A DNA stretch of 64,000 bases from Marinitoga aeolica (GTDB lineage Bacteria; Thermotogota; Thermotogae; Petrotogales; Petrotogaceae). Location of the stretch: positions 434,001-498,000 of the forward strand of contig NZ_CP069362.1 of assembly GCF_029910535.1 (NCBI RefSeq). The letters are read 5' to 3'. Positions 45,101-53,149 of this stretch are shown in pieces; position 1 is the stretch's first letter, and each line of letters starts with the position of its first letter. The notes beneath the pieces are model-generated. The model worked only from the letters and a program-made list of their open reading frames with translations, did no database searches and had not been told where the DNA came from. A program made the position numbers and the translations under genes.

Positions 45101-46419
45101 TATTTACCTCCTACTATTTTCTCATATATCAATTTCATTTTTTCTTCTTTGGGAGGATTACTTGTTATTTTGTATGCTGCTTTTAATAAATCCAATGCTT
45201 CTTTCACATTACTTTTATCGGAAACATACAATTTTGCAATTATATCTCCTTTTGATACTTTAACTCCCAATTTTTTCAAAATCTTAATTCCAACAGAATA
45301 ATCAATTTCGTCTTCTTTTTTCTTTCTTCCAGCACCGAGAACCATTGAAGCTATTCCTACTTTTTCTGTATCTATATGAGAAATAAATCCATCTTCTTCA
45401 GCCCTGAACTCCACTATTTCTTTTGAAATAGGTAAAATTTCTTCTGGATTATCAACAACTTTCTCATTACCGCCTTGAGATTTAATCCAATTTCTCATAA
45501 CTTCTAACGCTTTACCATTTTCAATATTTTCTTTTAATATTTTTTTAGCATTTTCGTAGGTATATAAACCTGATAAATCTAACATATTTGCACCTAGTTC
45601 TATACATAATTCAGTAAAGTCTTCTGGTCCTTTCCCTTTCAATGTTTCGATTGCTTCAAGTACTTCCAATGAATTACCTACATTATCTCCTAATGGTTGA
45701 TCCATGTTTGTAACTAAAGCTACAATTTTTCTGTTATTTAATTCTGCTATTTCAACCATAGATTTTGCTAATTCTATTGCATCATTTATATTTTTCATAA
45801 ATGCACCGCTACCAGTTTTTACATCTAAAACAATCCCATCCGAACCTACAGCCAACTTTTTACTCATAATACTTGCTGAGATCAATGAAATTTCATCAAC
45901 TGTTGCTGTAACATCTCTTAATGCATATATTTTTTTATCCGCTGGAGCAATGTTACCAGTTTGACCTGCAACTACCATTCCTACTTCATTTGCAATCTTA
46001 AAAAATTCATCTTTAGATATTGCTGTTTGAAATCCTGGAATTGCTTCTAATTTATCTATAGTTCCACCTGTATGTCCTAAACCTCTACCTGATAATTTTG
46101 ATACTTTTAATCCCGCAGAGGCAACTAATGGTCCTACTGCAAGTGTCGTTTTATCTCCAACACCTCCTGTTGAATGCTTATCAATTTTAATTCCTTTTAT
46201 ACCAGATAAATCAATTATATCTCCACTATCTCTCATCACCATCGTTAAATGATATCTTTCTTCCTTTGTCATACCATTAAAATATATAGCCATTAACCAT
46301 GCTGAAACTTGATAATCTGGTATTTGACCATTTACATATCCATTTATCATAAATTCTATTTCTTCTTTTGTGTTAATTTCACCATTTCTTTTTTTATAAA
46401 TTATATCTACCGGTCTCAC
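45100..46419 (-). CDS. Pyrimidine-nucleoside (thymidine) phosphorylase
   Basis: The 439-residue protein splits thymidine or uridine with phosphate to base and sugar phosphate. It shows the family landmarks IDKHSTGGVGDKTTLAVGPL with the phosphate-binding KHSTGG, SGRGLGHTGGTIDKLEAIPG, and KLAVGSDGIVLDVKTGSGAF. Whether it is DeoA (thymidine) or Pdp (both) cannot be decided. The start is GTG behind GGGAGGAATAATA and overlaps the sensor kinase by 26 bases, an odd coupling of a salvage enzyme with a two-component gene. No other nucleoside genes adjoin. Confidence 0.93.
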   Translation of the reverse strand: MRPVDIIYKKRNGEINTKEEIEFMINGYVNGQIPDYQVSAWLMAIYFNGMTKEERYHLTMVMRDSGDIIDLSGIKGIKIDKHSTGGVGDKTTLAVGPLVASAGLKVSKLSGRGLGHTGGTIDKLEAIPGFQTAISKDEFFKIANEVGMVVAGQTGNIAPADKKIYALRDVTATVDEISLISASIMSKKLAVGSDGIVLDVKTGSGAFMKNINDAIELAKSMVEIAELNNRKIVALVTNMDQPLGDNVGNSLEVLEAIETLKGKGPEDFTELCIELGANMLDLSGLYTYENAKKILKENIENGKALEVMRNWIKSQGGNEKVVDNPEEILPISKEIVEFRAEEDGFISHIDTEKVGIASMVLGAGRKKKEDEIDYSVGIKILKKLGVKVSKGDIIAKLYVSDKSNVKEALDLLKAAYKITSNPPKEEKMKLIYEKIVGGK

Positions 46420-47686
46420 TATTATTCCTCCCTTTAAACATAATTTTTACCAATGTTCCTTGATTTTCTTCACTATCAACTTCAATATATGCTCTATGCT
46501 TTTCCAGTATTTGTTTTACTATATATAACCCAAGTCCTGTACCAGGAACCTGTCTTGTCCTTGATTTATCTACTCTATAAAAGAGATTAAATATTTTATT
46601 TCTCTCACGTTCAGGAATTCCTATTCCTGTATCTTCAACTTCTAAAATAACCTCATCATTTTCACCATACAATCTGATATGTATCTCTTTTTTATCTGAA
46701 TCTTTTATATGTGTAAATTTCACAGCGTTGTCTAATATATTATATATTGCCTGCATTAATCTATCTTCATCACCAATTATTGTTAAATCTTCCTCAATTT
46801 CTAAACTGATGTTTATATCCATTTCTTTCGTTAAGGAATTAAAAATCAAATGCATTTTCTTTAATAAATTTGAGAGATTTACTTCTTTAAATTGATACTC
46901 ATAATCTTTTCTTTCCAAACGACTAATATCTAATAAATCATTTATTAATCTCGTCAGTCTTGAAGATTCATCTTCTATAATATTTAAAAATCTTAAAGCT
47001 TGTGGAGATAATTTTTCATTACTCATTAATAATGTTTCTGAATATCCATGAATTACAGTTAGAGGTGTTTTTAATTCATGAGACATTATAGTTAGAAATT
47101 CTCTCCTCATCAAATCCAATTCTTTTTCTTTAGTAATATCTCTCAATACTACAATTCTATAATTTTGATTTTTTTCTGATTCTAAAAAAATCTTTTTTAT
47201 TTCGCAATGAATAAATGATTTTTTGGGACTATATACTATAATTTCATCACTAATATTTTCATCCAATCTATAACTCCTTAATATCATATCTATTAAATTA
47301 TGATCTTCTAATATTTCTGATAATGTTTTTCCTAAGAAATCTGAAGTTATGAAAAGATTTTGAGCACTTTTGTTGGCATAATCCAAAATCAGTGTATCAG
47401 AACTTTCAGAATAAAAAACAAGCATAATAGCTTCAGATATATTATTTAAAACAGAATATATATTTTTTCTTTTCATCTTTTCAAAAAGAACTTTTTTATT
47501 CAAATTATTAATTTTTTCTTCTAAAGAATGTATCAAGTATTCAACTGCAGGATCATTAGCACTAATAGACAATACTTTGGATATAGAAACTTTTAATTTG
47601 TGATTTTCTTTTTTTATTTCCAGGTAATTTGAGAAAAAAATATAAAAAACTATTAAGAATAATAATATTATTAATGCATAAAACAT
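46394..47686 (-). CDS. PhoR-like sensor histidine kinase with PAS domain
   Basis: The 430-residue protein has one N-terminal membrane helix (FYALIILLFLIVFYIFF), a short coiled coil and a PAS domain (about 75-190). It then has a DHp domain with phosphorylated His203 in SHELKTPL and an ATPase domain with N box NILDNAVKF, DTGIGIP and GTGLGLYIVK. All catalytic residues are present. With little external part, it likely senses an internal or membrane signal through the PAS domain. It lies after the response regulator gene, but a strong terminator stands between them. Confidence 0.93.
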   Translation of the reverse strand: MFYALIILLFLIVFYIFFSNYLEIKKENHKLKVSISKVLSISANDPAVEYLIHSLEEKINNLNKKVLFEKMKRKNIYSVLNNISEAIMLVFYSESSDTLILDYANKSAQNLFITSDFLGKTLSEILEDHNLIDMILRSYRLDENISDEIIVYSPKKSFIHCEIKKIFLESEKNQNYRIVVLRDITKEKELDLMRREFLTIMSHELKTPLTVIHGYSETLLMSNEKLSPQALRFLNIIEDESSRLTRLINDLLDISRLERKDYEYQFKEVNLSNLLKKMHLIFNSLTKEMDINISLEIEEDLTIIGDEDRLMQAIYNILDNAVKFTHIKDSDKKEIHIRLYGENDEVILEVEDTGIGIPERERNKIFNLFYRVDKSRTRQVPGTGLGLYIVKQILEKHRAYIEVDSEENQGTLVKIMFKGRNNSETGRYNL

Positions 47687-47701
47687 TCTATCACCTATTT
47701 C

Positions 47702-47733
47702 AAAAAAGCGACAGACTCATCTGTCGCTTTTTG
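47702..47733 (-). terminator. Terminator between response regulator and sensor kinase genes
   Basis: AAAAAGCGACAGA and TCTGTCGCTTTTT form a 13-base stem with loop CTCA, flanked by T-runs on both strands. It sits between the regulator stop (47737) and the kinase ribosome binding site; the kinase ATG is only 16 bases away. Kinase and downstream gene expression must depend on read-through or a promoter inside the regulator gene. Confidence 0.88.
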
Positions 47734-47736
47734 TTT

Positions 47737-48468
47737 TTAGTAGTCCAATTTTTCTTTTCCAGGATCTCTAAATTTATATCCTTTTCCTCTTACTGTAATA
47801 ATATATTTTGGATTTGATGGATCCTCTTCTATTTTAGTTCTTAATCTTCTTATATGAACATCAACAGTTCTTGTATCTCCAAAATAGTCATAACCCCATA
47901 ATTTATCTAATAAAACATCTCTGCTAAATACTTTTCCTTCATTTTTAGCTAAGAAAGTTAATAATTCAAATTCTAATGGAGTTAATTCTACAGGATTACC
48001 TCTGATTAAAACTTCATATCTTTCTGTATCAATTTCTAAATCCTTAGCAATAATCTTTTTTGGTCCTTCTTCTTTTATTTGCATTGCTTGTTGTTGTCTT
48101 CTAAATATTGATTTTATTCTGGCAATTAATTCTCTTACATTGAATGGTTTTGTTACATAATCATCACTACCTAATTCTAATCCTGCTACTTTATCTGCTG
48201 GATCATCTTTAGCACTAAGAATCAAAACAGGAGCATTTTTAAACTTTTCATTACTTTTTACTGTTCTAATAAAATCAAAACCATCCATAGAACCTGGTAG
48301 CATGATATCTACGATGAAGAAATCTACCTCTTTTTCCTCAATCATCTTAACTGCTTCATCAGCATCTGAAGCTAAAACTACATCATAACCTTCTTTTGTA
48401 AGATTGAAGTTTAGCATTTCGGAAATAGCTGGATCATCTTCAATAATCATAATAACTTTTTTGCCCAT
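47737..48468 (-). CDS. OmpR/PhoB-family response regulator
   Basis: The 243-residue protein has a receiver domain with acidic pair EDD (10-12), phospho-acceptor Asp54 in FIVDIMLPG and Lys in VTKPFN. It is followed by a winged helix of the OmpR type (LTPLEFELLTFLAKN and VDVHIRRLRTKIE, ending RGKGYKF). It should bind DNA as a dimer when phosphorylated by the kinase encoded next to it. The start is the ATG at 48468 behind AAGGGAGGA; an upstream frame extension overlaps that site. Confidence 0.95.
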   Translation of the reverse strand: MGKKVIMIIEDDPAISEMLNFNLTKEGYDVVLASDADEAVKMIEEKEVDFFIVDIMLPGSMDGFDFIRTVKSNEKFKNAPVLILSAKDDPADKVAGLELGSDDYVTKPFNVRELIARIKSIFRRQQQAMQIKEEGPKKIIAKDLEIDTERYEVLIRGNPVELTPLEFELLTFLAKNEGKVFSRDVLLDKLWGYDYFGDTRTVDVHIRRLRTKIEEDPSNPKYIITVRGKGYKFRDPGKEKLDY

Positions 48469-48495
48469 TTTTGTTCCTCCCTTCAAAATATACAT

Positions 48496-48921
48496 TTAAA
48501 TTAATTTTGATGATTTTTCATTAGTTCTTCTTTTTAAAGCTTTTTTATTTACTATAACCCTTTTGAATTCAGCTTCGGCAATTTTTTCCATTTCATCATA
48601 AACCTCAGCTAAAAACTTTATTCTATTTTCTTTTACATAAACAATTTTTAATTTTATAAATACCTTAAACCCATATGGTGTAGGTGCAATATGATTGATC
48701 TTTGCAGAAGAAACTACTGCAACATGTTCTGGAATTAACGGTTCTAATATCTCTGTTGAAGCTCTAAATATCTCTTCTAATAAAGCTGTTGTGGATAATA
48801 AATGAAAGTCTTTATATTCCTCTTTCTCTGACCACAAAAAACTTTCATCATTAACACTAAACGAAAAGTTATATTCTTTCCCCTCCAGGTCCTCAATTTC
48901 TTTCCAAATCACCTCCATCAT
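48496..48921 (-). CDS. Hotdog-fold thioesterase-like protein (FlK-like)
   Basis: The protein of about 141 residues has a predicted hotdog fold: a helix around STTALLEEIFRASTEIL followed by strands HVAVVSSAKINHIAPTPYG and VFIKLKIVYVKENRIKFLAEVYDE. This resembles fluoroacetyl-CoA thioesterase-like proteins found widely in Firmicutes and Thermotogae. The acyl substrate is unknown. The start is one of two adjacent ATG codons (48921 or 48918) behind GAGGAGGTGG. It overlaps the end of ftsH by 29 bases. Confidence 0.75.
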   Translation of the reverse strand: MMEVIWKEIEDLEGKEYNFSFSVNDESFLWSEKEEYKDFHLLSTTALLEEIFRASTEILEPLIPEHVAVVSSAKINHIAPTPYGFKVFIKLKIVYVKENRIKFLAEVYDEMEKIAEAEFKRVIVNKKALKRRTNEKSSKLI

Positions 48922-50782
48922 CTTCCACCTCCTCATCTGAGGATTTAGCTTTTTTTACACCCAACAATTCATTTAATTCATCTCCACTTAATGTTTCTTT
49001 TTCAAGTAAAACATTAGCTATTTCATGCAATTTATCTATATTTTCCTCTAAAATCCCTTTGGCTTTTTCATATGATTCAATTATGATTCTTTTTATCTCA
49101 TTATCTATTTCATTAGCTGTTTCTTCACTATAATTTTTCATTTTTGCGAGTTCTTTTCCAAGAAATACTTCTTCTTCTTCTGCTCCCCAGGCTATTGGGC
49201 CCAACCTTTCGCTCATCCCAAACTTCAATATCATAATTCTTGCATATTCTGTAGCTTTTTGTAAATCATTTGCTGCTCCACTGGTTATTTGATTAAACAC
49301 AAGTTCCTCTGCAGCTCTACCTCCCAATATTCCTGTTATTCTATCCAGTATTTCTTCTTTGGTCATCAAATATTTGTCTTCTAAAGGCAATTGCAATGTG
49401 AATCCTAAAGCCTGATGCCCTCTTGGTACAATAGTAACCTTATGAACTGGATCTGCATTAGGCAATAATGACCCAACAATTGCATGACCTAATTCATGAT
49501 AAGCAATAATCTTTCTTGTTTTTTCTGAAATTATTCTGCTTTTTCTTGCAGGTCCTGCTATAACCCTATCTATCGCTTCCTCTAATTCATTCATTTCAAT
49601 GATTTTTTTGCCTTTTCTTGCTGAAAGTAACGCAGCTTCATTTATTAAATTCTCAAGATCTGCACCGGAAAAACCTGGTGTTCTTCGAGCTAAAACTTCT
49701 ACATCTATATTTGGTGATATTGGTTTTCCCCTCATATGTATTTTCAATATTTGCTCTCTACCCTTTACATCTGGCATATCAAGAATAACCTTTTTATCAA
49801 ATCTACCTGGTCTTAATAAAGCTTTATCAAGTATATCCGGTCTGTTAGTTGCAGCCATTACTATAATACCAACCCTTGGGTCAAAACCATCCATTTCAAC
49901 AAGTAATTGGTTTAATGTTTGTTCTCTCTCATCATGACCACCACCTAATCCAGCGCCTCTTTGCCTTCCAACCGCATCAATTTCATCAATAAATATTATC
50001 GCAGGAGCATTTGCCTTGGCTTGTGCAAATAAATCCCTCACTCTTGCCGCTCCAACACCAACAAATAGCTCAACAAAATCAGATCCACTTATATAAAAGA
50101 AAGGTACTTTAGCTTCTCCAGCTACAGCTCTAGCGATTAATGTTTTACCTGTACCTGGAGGGCCAACCAACAAAATACCTTTTGGCATTCTAGCTCCCAT
50201 TTTATTAAATGCTTGTGGATTTTTTAAGAATCTTACTATATCTTCTAATTCTTCTTTAGCTTCATCAACCCCAGCAACATCATTAAAGGTTACTCTCTCT
50301 TTTTCGGGATCATATTTCCTTGCAGGACTTTTCGTGAAGTTCATCCCCTGCGGCCCTCTACCCGTTAATGGCCTTAACATCATCATCCATAAGAATATTA
50401 AAATAATGAAAGGAATTATATAACTTAAAATACCATATAACCAACCCGATGTAACATCTTGTTTAAAATCTACCTCTATATTTTTTTCTATTAATTTATC
50501 AACAAAATTAGCATCTCTTAATATTACAGGTGCAAATAACTCATATGTTTGTCCATCTATAGTCTTCACATTAATATTACCGGTATCTTTTACTAAAACC
50601 CTTGAAACTTTCCCACGATCAACTAAATCAACAAATTCTGTGTAACTGATAGTCAAACTTGATGTGTCCACCGTCATTCCTCTTATAATAAAAAATATTA
50701 TAAGACCTATAACAAAATAAACAGCAATGACTCCAAGTAATTTTTTCCTATTATTGCTATTTGGTCCTTTATTTTCCGCCAA
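48893..50782 (-). CDS. ftsH: ATP-dependent zinc metalloprotease FtsH
   Basis: FtsH degrades damaged membrane proteins and some cytoplasmic regulators. The 629-residue protein has two membrane helices (about 16-34 and 118-136), an AAA+ domain with Walker A GPPGTGKT (207-214), Walker [10 protein letters not shown] and the substrate pore motif in the FVG region (ELFVGVGA). The zinc protease domain has HELGH (429-433). Length and residues are standard. It overlaps tilS by 14 bases, an order (tilS-ftsH) also common in Gram-positive bacteria. Confidence 0.97.
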   Translation of the reverse strand: MAENKGPNSNNRKKLLGVIAVYFVIGLIIFFIIRGMTVDTSSLTISYTEFVDLVDRGKVSRVLVKDTGNINVKTIDGQTYELFAPVILRDANFVDKLIEKNIEVDFKQDVTSGWLYGILSYIIPFIILIFLWMMMLRPLTGRGPQGMNFTKSPARKYDPEKERVTFNDVAGVDEAKEELEDIVRFLKNPQAFNKMGARMPKGILLVGPPGTGKTLIARAVAGEAKVPFFYISGSDFVELFVGVGAARVRDLFAQAKANAPAIIFIDEIDAVGRQRGAGLGGGHDEREQTLNQLLVEMDGFDPRVGIIVMAATNRPDILDKALLRPGRFDKKVILDMPDVKGREQILKIHMRGKPISPNIDVEVLARRTPGFSGADLENLINEAALLSARKGKKIIEMNELEEAIDRVIAGPARKSRIISEKTRKIIAYHELGHAIVGSLLPNADPVHKVTIVPRGHQALGFTLQLPLEDKYLMTKEEILDRITGILGGRAAEELVFNQITSGAANDLQKATEYARIMILKFGMSERLGPIAWGAEEEEVFLGKELAKMKNYSEETANEIDNEIKRIIIESYEKAKGILEENIDKLHEIANVLLEKETLSGDELNELLGVKKAKSSDEEVEDDGGDLERN

Positions 50783-51719
50783 GAGATTTTACCTCCTTTG
50801 ATATATAAAGCATATTTTTTTCTTTTTCCAACAATATATTATTAATTTTTCTTTTGCCTTTTGATTTCATACTTAATATCTTTTCAACTTCTTTTTTTGA
50901 TGGTGGTAATTCGTTTAAATTTAAAAAAATCATTCTTAGTATTTCTTTATCCAAAAAATCATTATTTAACTTTAATTTATGTACATTATTTTCTATCTGA
51001 ACACGTTCTTTATATATGATGTTGAGGAAATTTCTATATTCCCAGGTTATCTCTGCAAATCTTAAAATAGCATTTTCATATTTTTCATTTATTTCATATA
51101 ACTTAGGTAATATTTCATGCCTTATTTTATTCCTTGCATATTTTGTATCATAATTAGACTCATCAATAACATATTTAACATTGTTAATTGTAACATATTT
51201 TTCCAGATTTTCAAAATTTAAACTTAATATCGGTCTTGTAACATTTTTGTATATTGGTAACACACCAGCAATTCCAAAAATACCCGTTCCTTTTGTTAAT
51301 CTATATATTACAGTTTCAGATAAATCTTTCGAATAATGAGCTATAGCTATTTTATTATATTTTTTTGCTTCTAAAATTTCATTAAAAAATTCATATCTCA
51401 GCTTTCTTGCTGCTTCTTCAATTCCTAATTTATTTGTCATTGCATAAGTTTTTACATCCATTTTTTTTGAATAAAATGGAAGGCTCCTTTTTCTACACTC
51501 TTTTTCTACAAATCTTTCTTCTTCATCTGCAGTATTCCTTAAAGAGTGATTAAAATGCGCTACTCCCAAGGAAATATTTAAATTATCTTTTAGTTTAAAT
51601 AATATATCCATCATAGCCATTGAATCTCTTCCACCAGAAACTCCTAATAATACTCTATCTCCTTCTTCATACATATTATATTTTCTTATAAATTTTAATA
51701 CTTCATATTCTAACTTCAT
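50769..51719 (-). CDS. tilS: tRNA(Ile)-lysidine synthetase
   Basis: TilS changes C34 of the tRNA-Ile CAT anticodon to lysidine so that it reads ATA. The 316-residue protein has the PP-loop SGGRDS (28-33) and the family block VAHFNHSLRNTADEEERFV, plus NKIRHEILP. It is of the short type, lacking most of the C-terminal domains of the 430-residue E. coli enzyme, as in Aquifex and other thermophiles. ATA codons are frequent in these AT-rich genes, so the enzyme should be essential. It heads the operon with ftsH. Confidence 0.94.
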   Translation of the reverse strand: MKLEYEVLKFIRKYNMYEEGDRVLLGVSGGRDSMAMMDILFKLKDNLNISLGVAHFNHSLRNTADEEERFVEKECRKRSLPFYSKKMDVKTYAMTNKLGIEEAARKLRYEFFNEILEAKKYNKIAIAHYSKDLSETVIYRLTKGTGIFGIAGVLPIYKNVTRPILSLNFENLEKYVTINNVKYVIDESNYDTKYARNKIRHEILPKLYEINEKYENAILRFAEITWEYRNFLNIIYKERVQIENNVHKLKLNNDFLDKEILRMIFLNLNELPPSKKEVEKILSMKSKGKRKINNILLEKEKNMLYISKEVKSLGGK

Positions 51720-51748
51720 TTTTACATCTCCAATCTCTTTCTTAAATA

Positions 51749-51778
51749 ATTATAACATATTTTTTTTATTTATTTTAA
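51749..51778 (-). promoter_or_regulatory. Promoter for the tilS-ftsH operon
   Basis: The minus strand has TGTTATAAT (51757-51749), an extended -10. A TTAAAA at 51778-51773 lies 18 bases upstream as a fair -35. Transcription would start near 51742, about 24 bases before the tilS ATG, with GGAG as ribosome binding site. Confidence 0.55.
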
Positions 51779-51795
51779 AAAAAAAGATTTCAACT

Positions 51796-51809
51796 ACATC
51801 ATATGATGT
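51796..51809. promoter_or_regulatory. Palindromic operator-like site upstream of the tilS promoter
   Basis: ACATCATATGATGT is a perfect 14-base palindrome. It lies about 20 bases upstream of the -35 region of the tilS promoter, a usual place for an activator dimer. No regulator can be named. Confidence 0.3.
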
Positions 51810-51891
51810 CTAAAAAGTTAAGTCATTAGTTATTTGCGAAGCAAAAGCTTAAGAAATTTTCGAGCCTTCATTTCTTTTTAAACTTTTTTGA
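51809..51891. repeat. Imperfect inverted-repeat element between tilS and tRNA-Thr
   Basis: TCTAAAAAGTT (51809-51819) and AACTTTTTTGA (51881-51891) are inverted with one mismatch and bound an 83-base stretch. Inside, AAGAAAT and ATTTCTT form a second stem. There is no coding frame. It has the look of a small dispersed palindromic element or of a folded RNA. Confidence 0.35.
51833..51849. repeat. 17-base direct repeat, copy 1
   Basis: TTTGCGAAGCAAAAGCT occurs here and again at 51970-51986, just past the tRNA-Thr 3' end. The unit itself forms a small hairpin (TTTGC-GAA-GCAAA). Confidence 0.6.
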
Positions 51892-51907
51892 TACTCCAAT
51901 AATAAAT

Positions 51908-51935
51908 AAAAAAATTCTCCCGAAAGGAGAATTTT
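51908..51935 (-). terminator. Terminator downstream of tRNA-Thr
   Basis: AAAATTCTCC and GGAGAATTTT form a 10-base-pair stem around CGAAA. On the minus strand a run of T follows. It lies about 50 bases past the tRNA 3' end and would end that transcript before the tilS promoter. Confidence 0.75.
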
Positions 51936-51969
51936 AGTTTAAGGTTTTTACTAAAAATATCTTAAAATT

Positions 51970-51986
51970 TTTGCGAAGCAAAAGCT
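51970..51986. repeat. 17-base direct repeat, copy 2
   Basis: Second exact copy of TTTGCGAAGCAAAAGCT, one base away from the CCA end of tRNA-Thr. The two copies flank the terminator at 51908-51935. Confidence 0.6.
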
Positions 51987-51987
51987 C

Positions 51988-52062
51988 TGGAGCCGGTGAA
52001 GGGAATCGAACCCCCAACCTACTCATTACGAATGAGCCGCTCTACCGTTGAGCTACACCGGC
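51988..52062 (-). tRNA. tRNA-Thr (anticodon CGT)
   Basis: The cloverleaf is complete. The acceptor stem GCCGGTG/CACCGGC has discriminator T and encoded CCA. The anticodon stem GCTCA/TGAGT holds the loop TTCGTAA with anticodon CGT. The T loop TTCGATT is normal. It reads ACG codons. It is a single-gene unit with a consensus promoter. Confidence 0.96.
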
Positions 52063-52079
52063 ACAACACACCACAGGAT

Positions 52080-52108
52080 ATTATATATTTTTAATTTAAA
52101 ATTGTCAA
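52080..52108 (-). promoter_or_regulatory. Consensus promoter of tRNA-Thr
   Basis: TTGACA (52108-52103), exactly 17 bases, TATAAT (52085-52080). Both hexamers are perfect. It is divergent from, and close to, the promoter of the HD-GYP gene on the other strand. Confidence 0.9.
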
Positions 52109-52125
52109 GACTTTTTTTAATTTTA

Positions 52126-52134
52126 TGGTATAAT
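52126..52134 (+). promoter_or_regulatory. Extended -10 promoter of the HD-GYP gene
   Basis: TGGTATAAT (52126-52134) is a TGn extended -10 element. Its -35 area would fall on the -35 box of the divergent tRNA-Thr promoter. The start would be near 52141, leaving only about 16 bases with the AAAGGAGGG ribosome binding site. Confidence 0.5.
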
Positions 52135-52156
52135 TTTAAAAAAGGAGGGATTTTTT

Positions 52157-53047
52157 ATGTCATTTAAAAAAATTAAAATTTATGACTCTACTAATTTGTC
52201 TAAAGGCTTATTAAACATTTTCTTATTCGAATATACACTTAATATGGATGATGCTGAAATAGTAATCTCAAATAAACAGGAAAACATCAATAAAACTTAT
52301 ATTTTATTAAAAAATGAACAATTGAATTTAATAGAAAATAATCATAATCTTTTTATATCCGATTTTTCTATTGAAAATTTTCAGGTCATATTATTAAAGT
52401 TATTATCCAACATTTTTAATGAAAAACCTTTTGAATTATTATATTTATTGGAAGACAAAAGAAAAGAAGTGGCTGAATTTATAAAAAACCTTATAGTTTT
52501 ATTTGAAGTGGAAGATAAAAAAAGCAGTATGAGTCATACACAAAGAGTCGCATTTTATTCAAAAAAATTTGCTGAATATTTAAAATGGCCAGAAGACAAA
52601 ATAGAACTTGTTTATGATTTAGCTATGTTACATGATGTTGGAAGGATAGGTATAGAACAGTTAATGCTTTTTTCAAAAACTCGTGTTTATGATTTGGAAG
52701 AATGGGACTTAGAACATACGGTAGCTGGATCAATTTTTCTAGCAAACAGAAAAGAATTATGGTATGCTATGGACGTAGTTAGATCACATCACGAATATTG
52801 GGACGGAACAGGTTATCCAGATCATTTAAAAGGTGAAAAAATACCTTATATGGCTAGATTTATAGGTATTATAGATTGGTTTGACTGGGCTACGCACACC
52901 GCCACATCAGAACATTTCGGCATATTAACTCCTGAAGAATCCATAGAATATGTAGAATTTAATTTAGGTAAGAAATTTGATCCAATTTTAGGAGAAAAAT
53001 TTATTAATTTTATTAAAGAATACCTTTCAAAGGAACAATTCATATAA
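52157..53047 (+). CDS. HD-GYP domain protein, probable cyclic di-GMP phosphodiesterase
   Basis: The 296-residue protein has an HD-GYP domain from about residue 120: HD at 159-160 in LHDVGRIGI, and HHEYWDGTGYP at 211-221 followed by LKGEKIPYMARFIGIIDWFD. These residues bind the metal pair and define cyclic di-GMP hydrolysing enzymes. The first 115 residues form a small alpha/beta-like domain without recognised motifs. It has no receiver Asp and no membrane helix. The gene is a stand-alone unit between a divergent tRNA and a shared terminator. Confidence 0.87.
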   Translation: MSFKKIKIYDSTNLSKGLLNIFLFEYTLNMDDAEIVISNKQENINKTYILLKNEQLNLIENNHNLFISDFSIENFQVILLKLLSNIFNEKPFELLYLLEDKRKEVAEFIKNLIVLFEVEDKKSSMSHTQRVAFYSKKFAEYLKWPEDKIELVYDLAMLHDVGRIGIEQLMLFSKTRVYDLEEWDLEHTVAGSIFLANRKELWYAMDVVRSHHEYWDGTGYPDHLKGEKIPYMARFIGIIDWFDWATHTATSEHFGILTPEESIEYVEFNLGKKFDPILGEKFINFIKEYLSKEQFI

Positions 53048-53120
53048 TATATAGTATAAAAATCTGGAATTTTCTATATTAATTAATAATATTATTTTGA
53101 AAATATTATATTATATAAAT

Positions 53121-53147
53121 AAACTACAGCCGATCAGGCTGTAGTTT
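53121..53147. terminator. Bidirectional terminator between the HD-GYP gene and miaB
   Basis: AAACTACAGCC and GGCTGTAGTTT form an 11-base-pair stem around GATCA, followed by AT-rich tails. It serves the convergent plus-strand HD-GYP gene and minus-strand miaB, whose stop codon is three bases away. Confidence 0.8.
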
Positions 53148-53149
53148 AT

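Noticed and set aside
51720-51987. Hidden small gene between tilS and tRNA-Thr
   Set aside because: No frame with a ribosome binding site over 25 codons was found; the stretch holds repeats, a terminator and a promoter.
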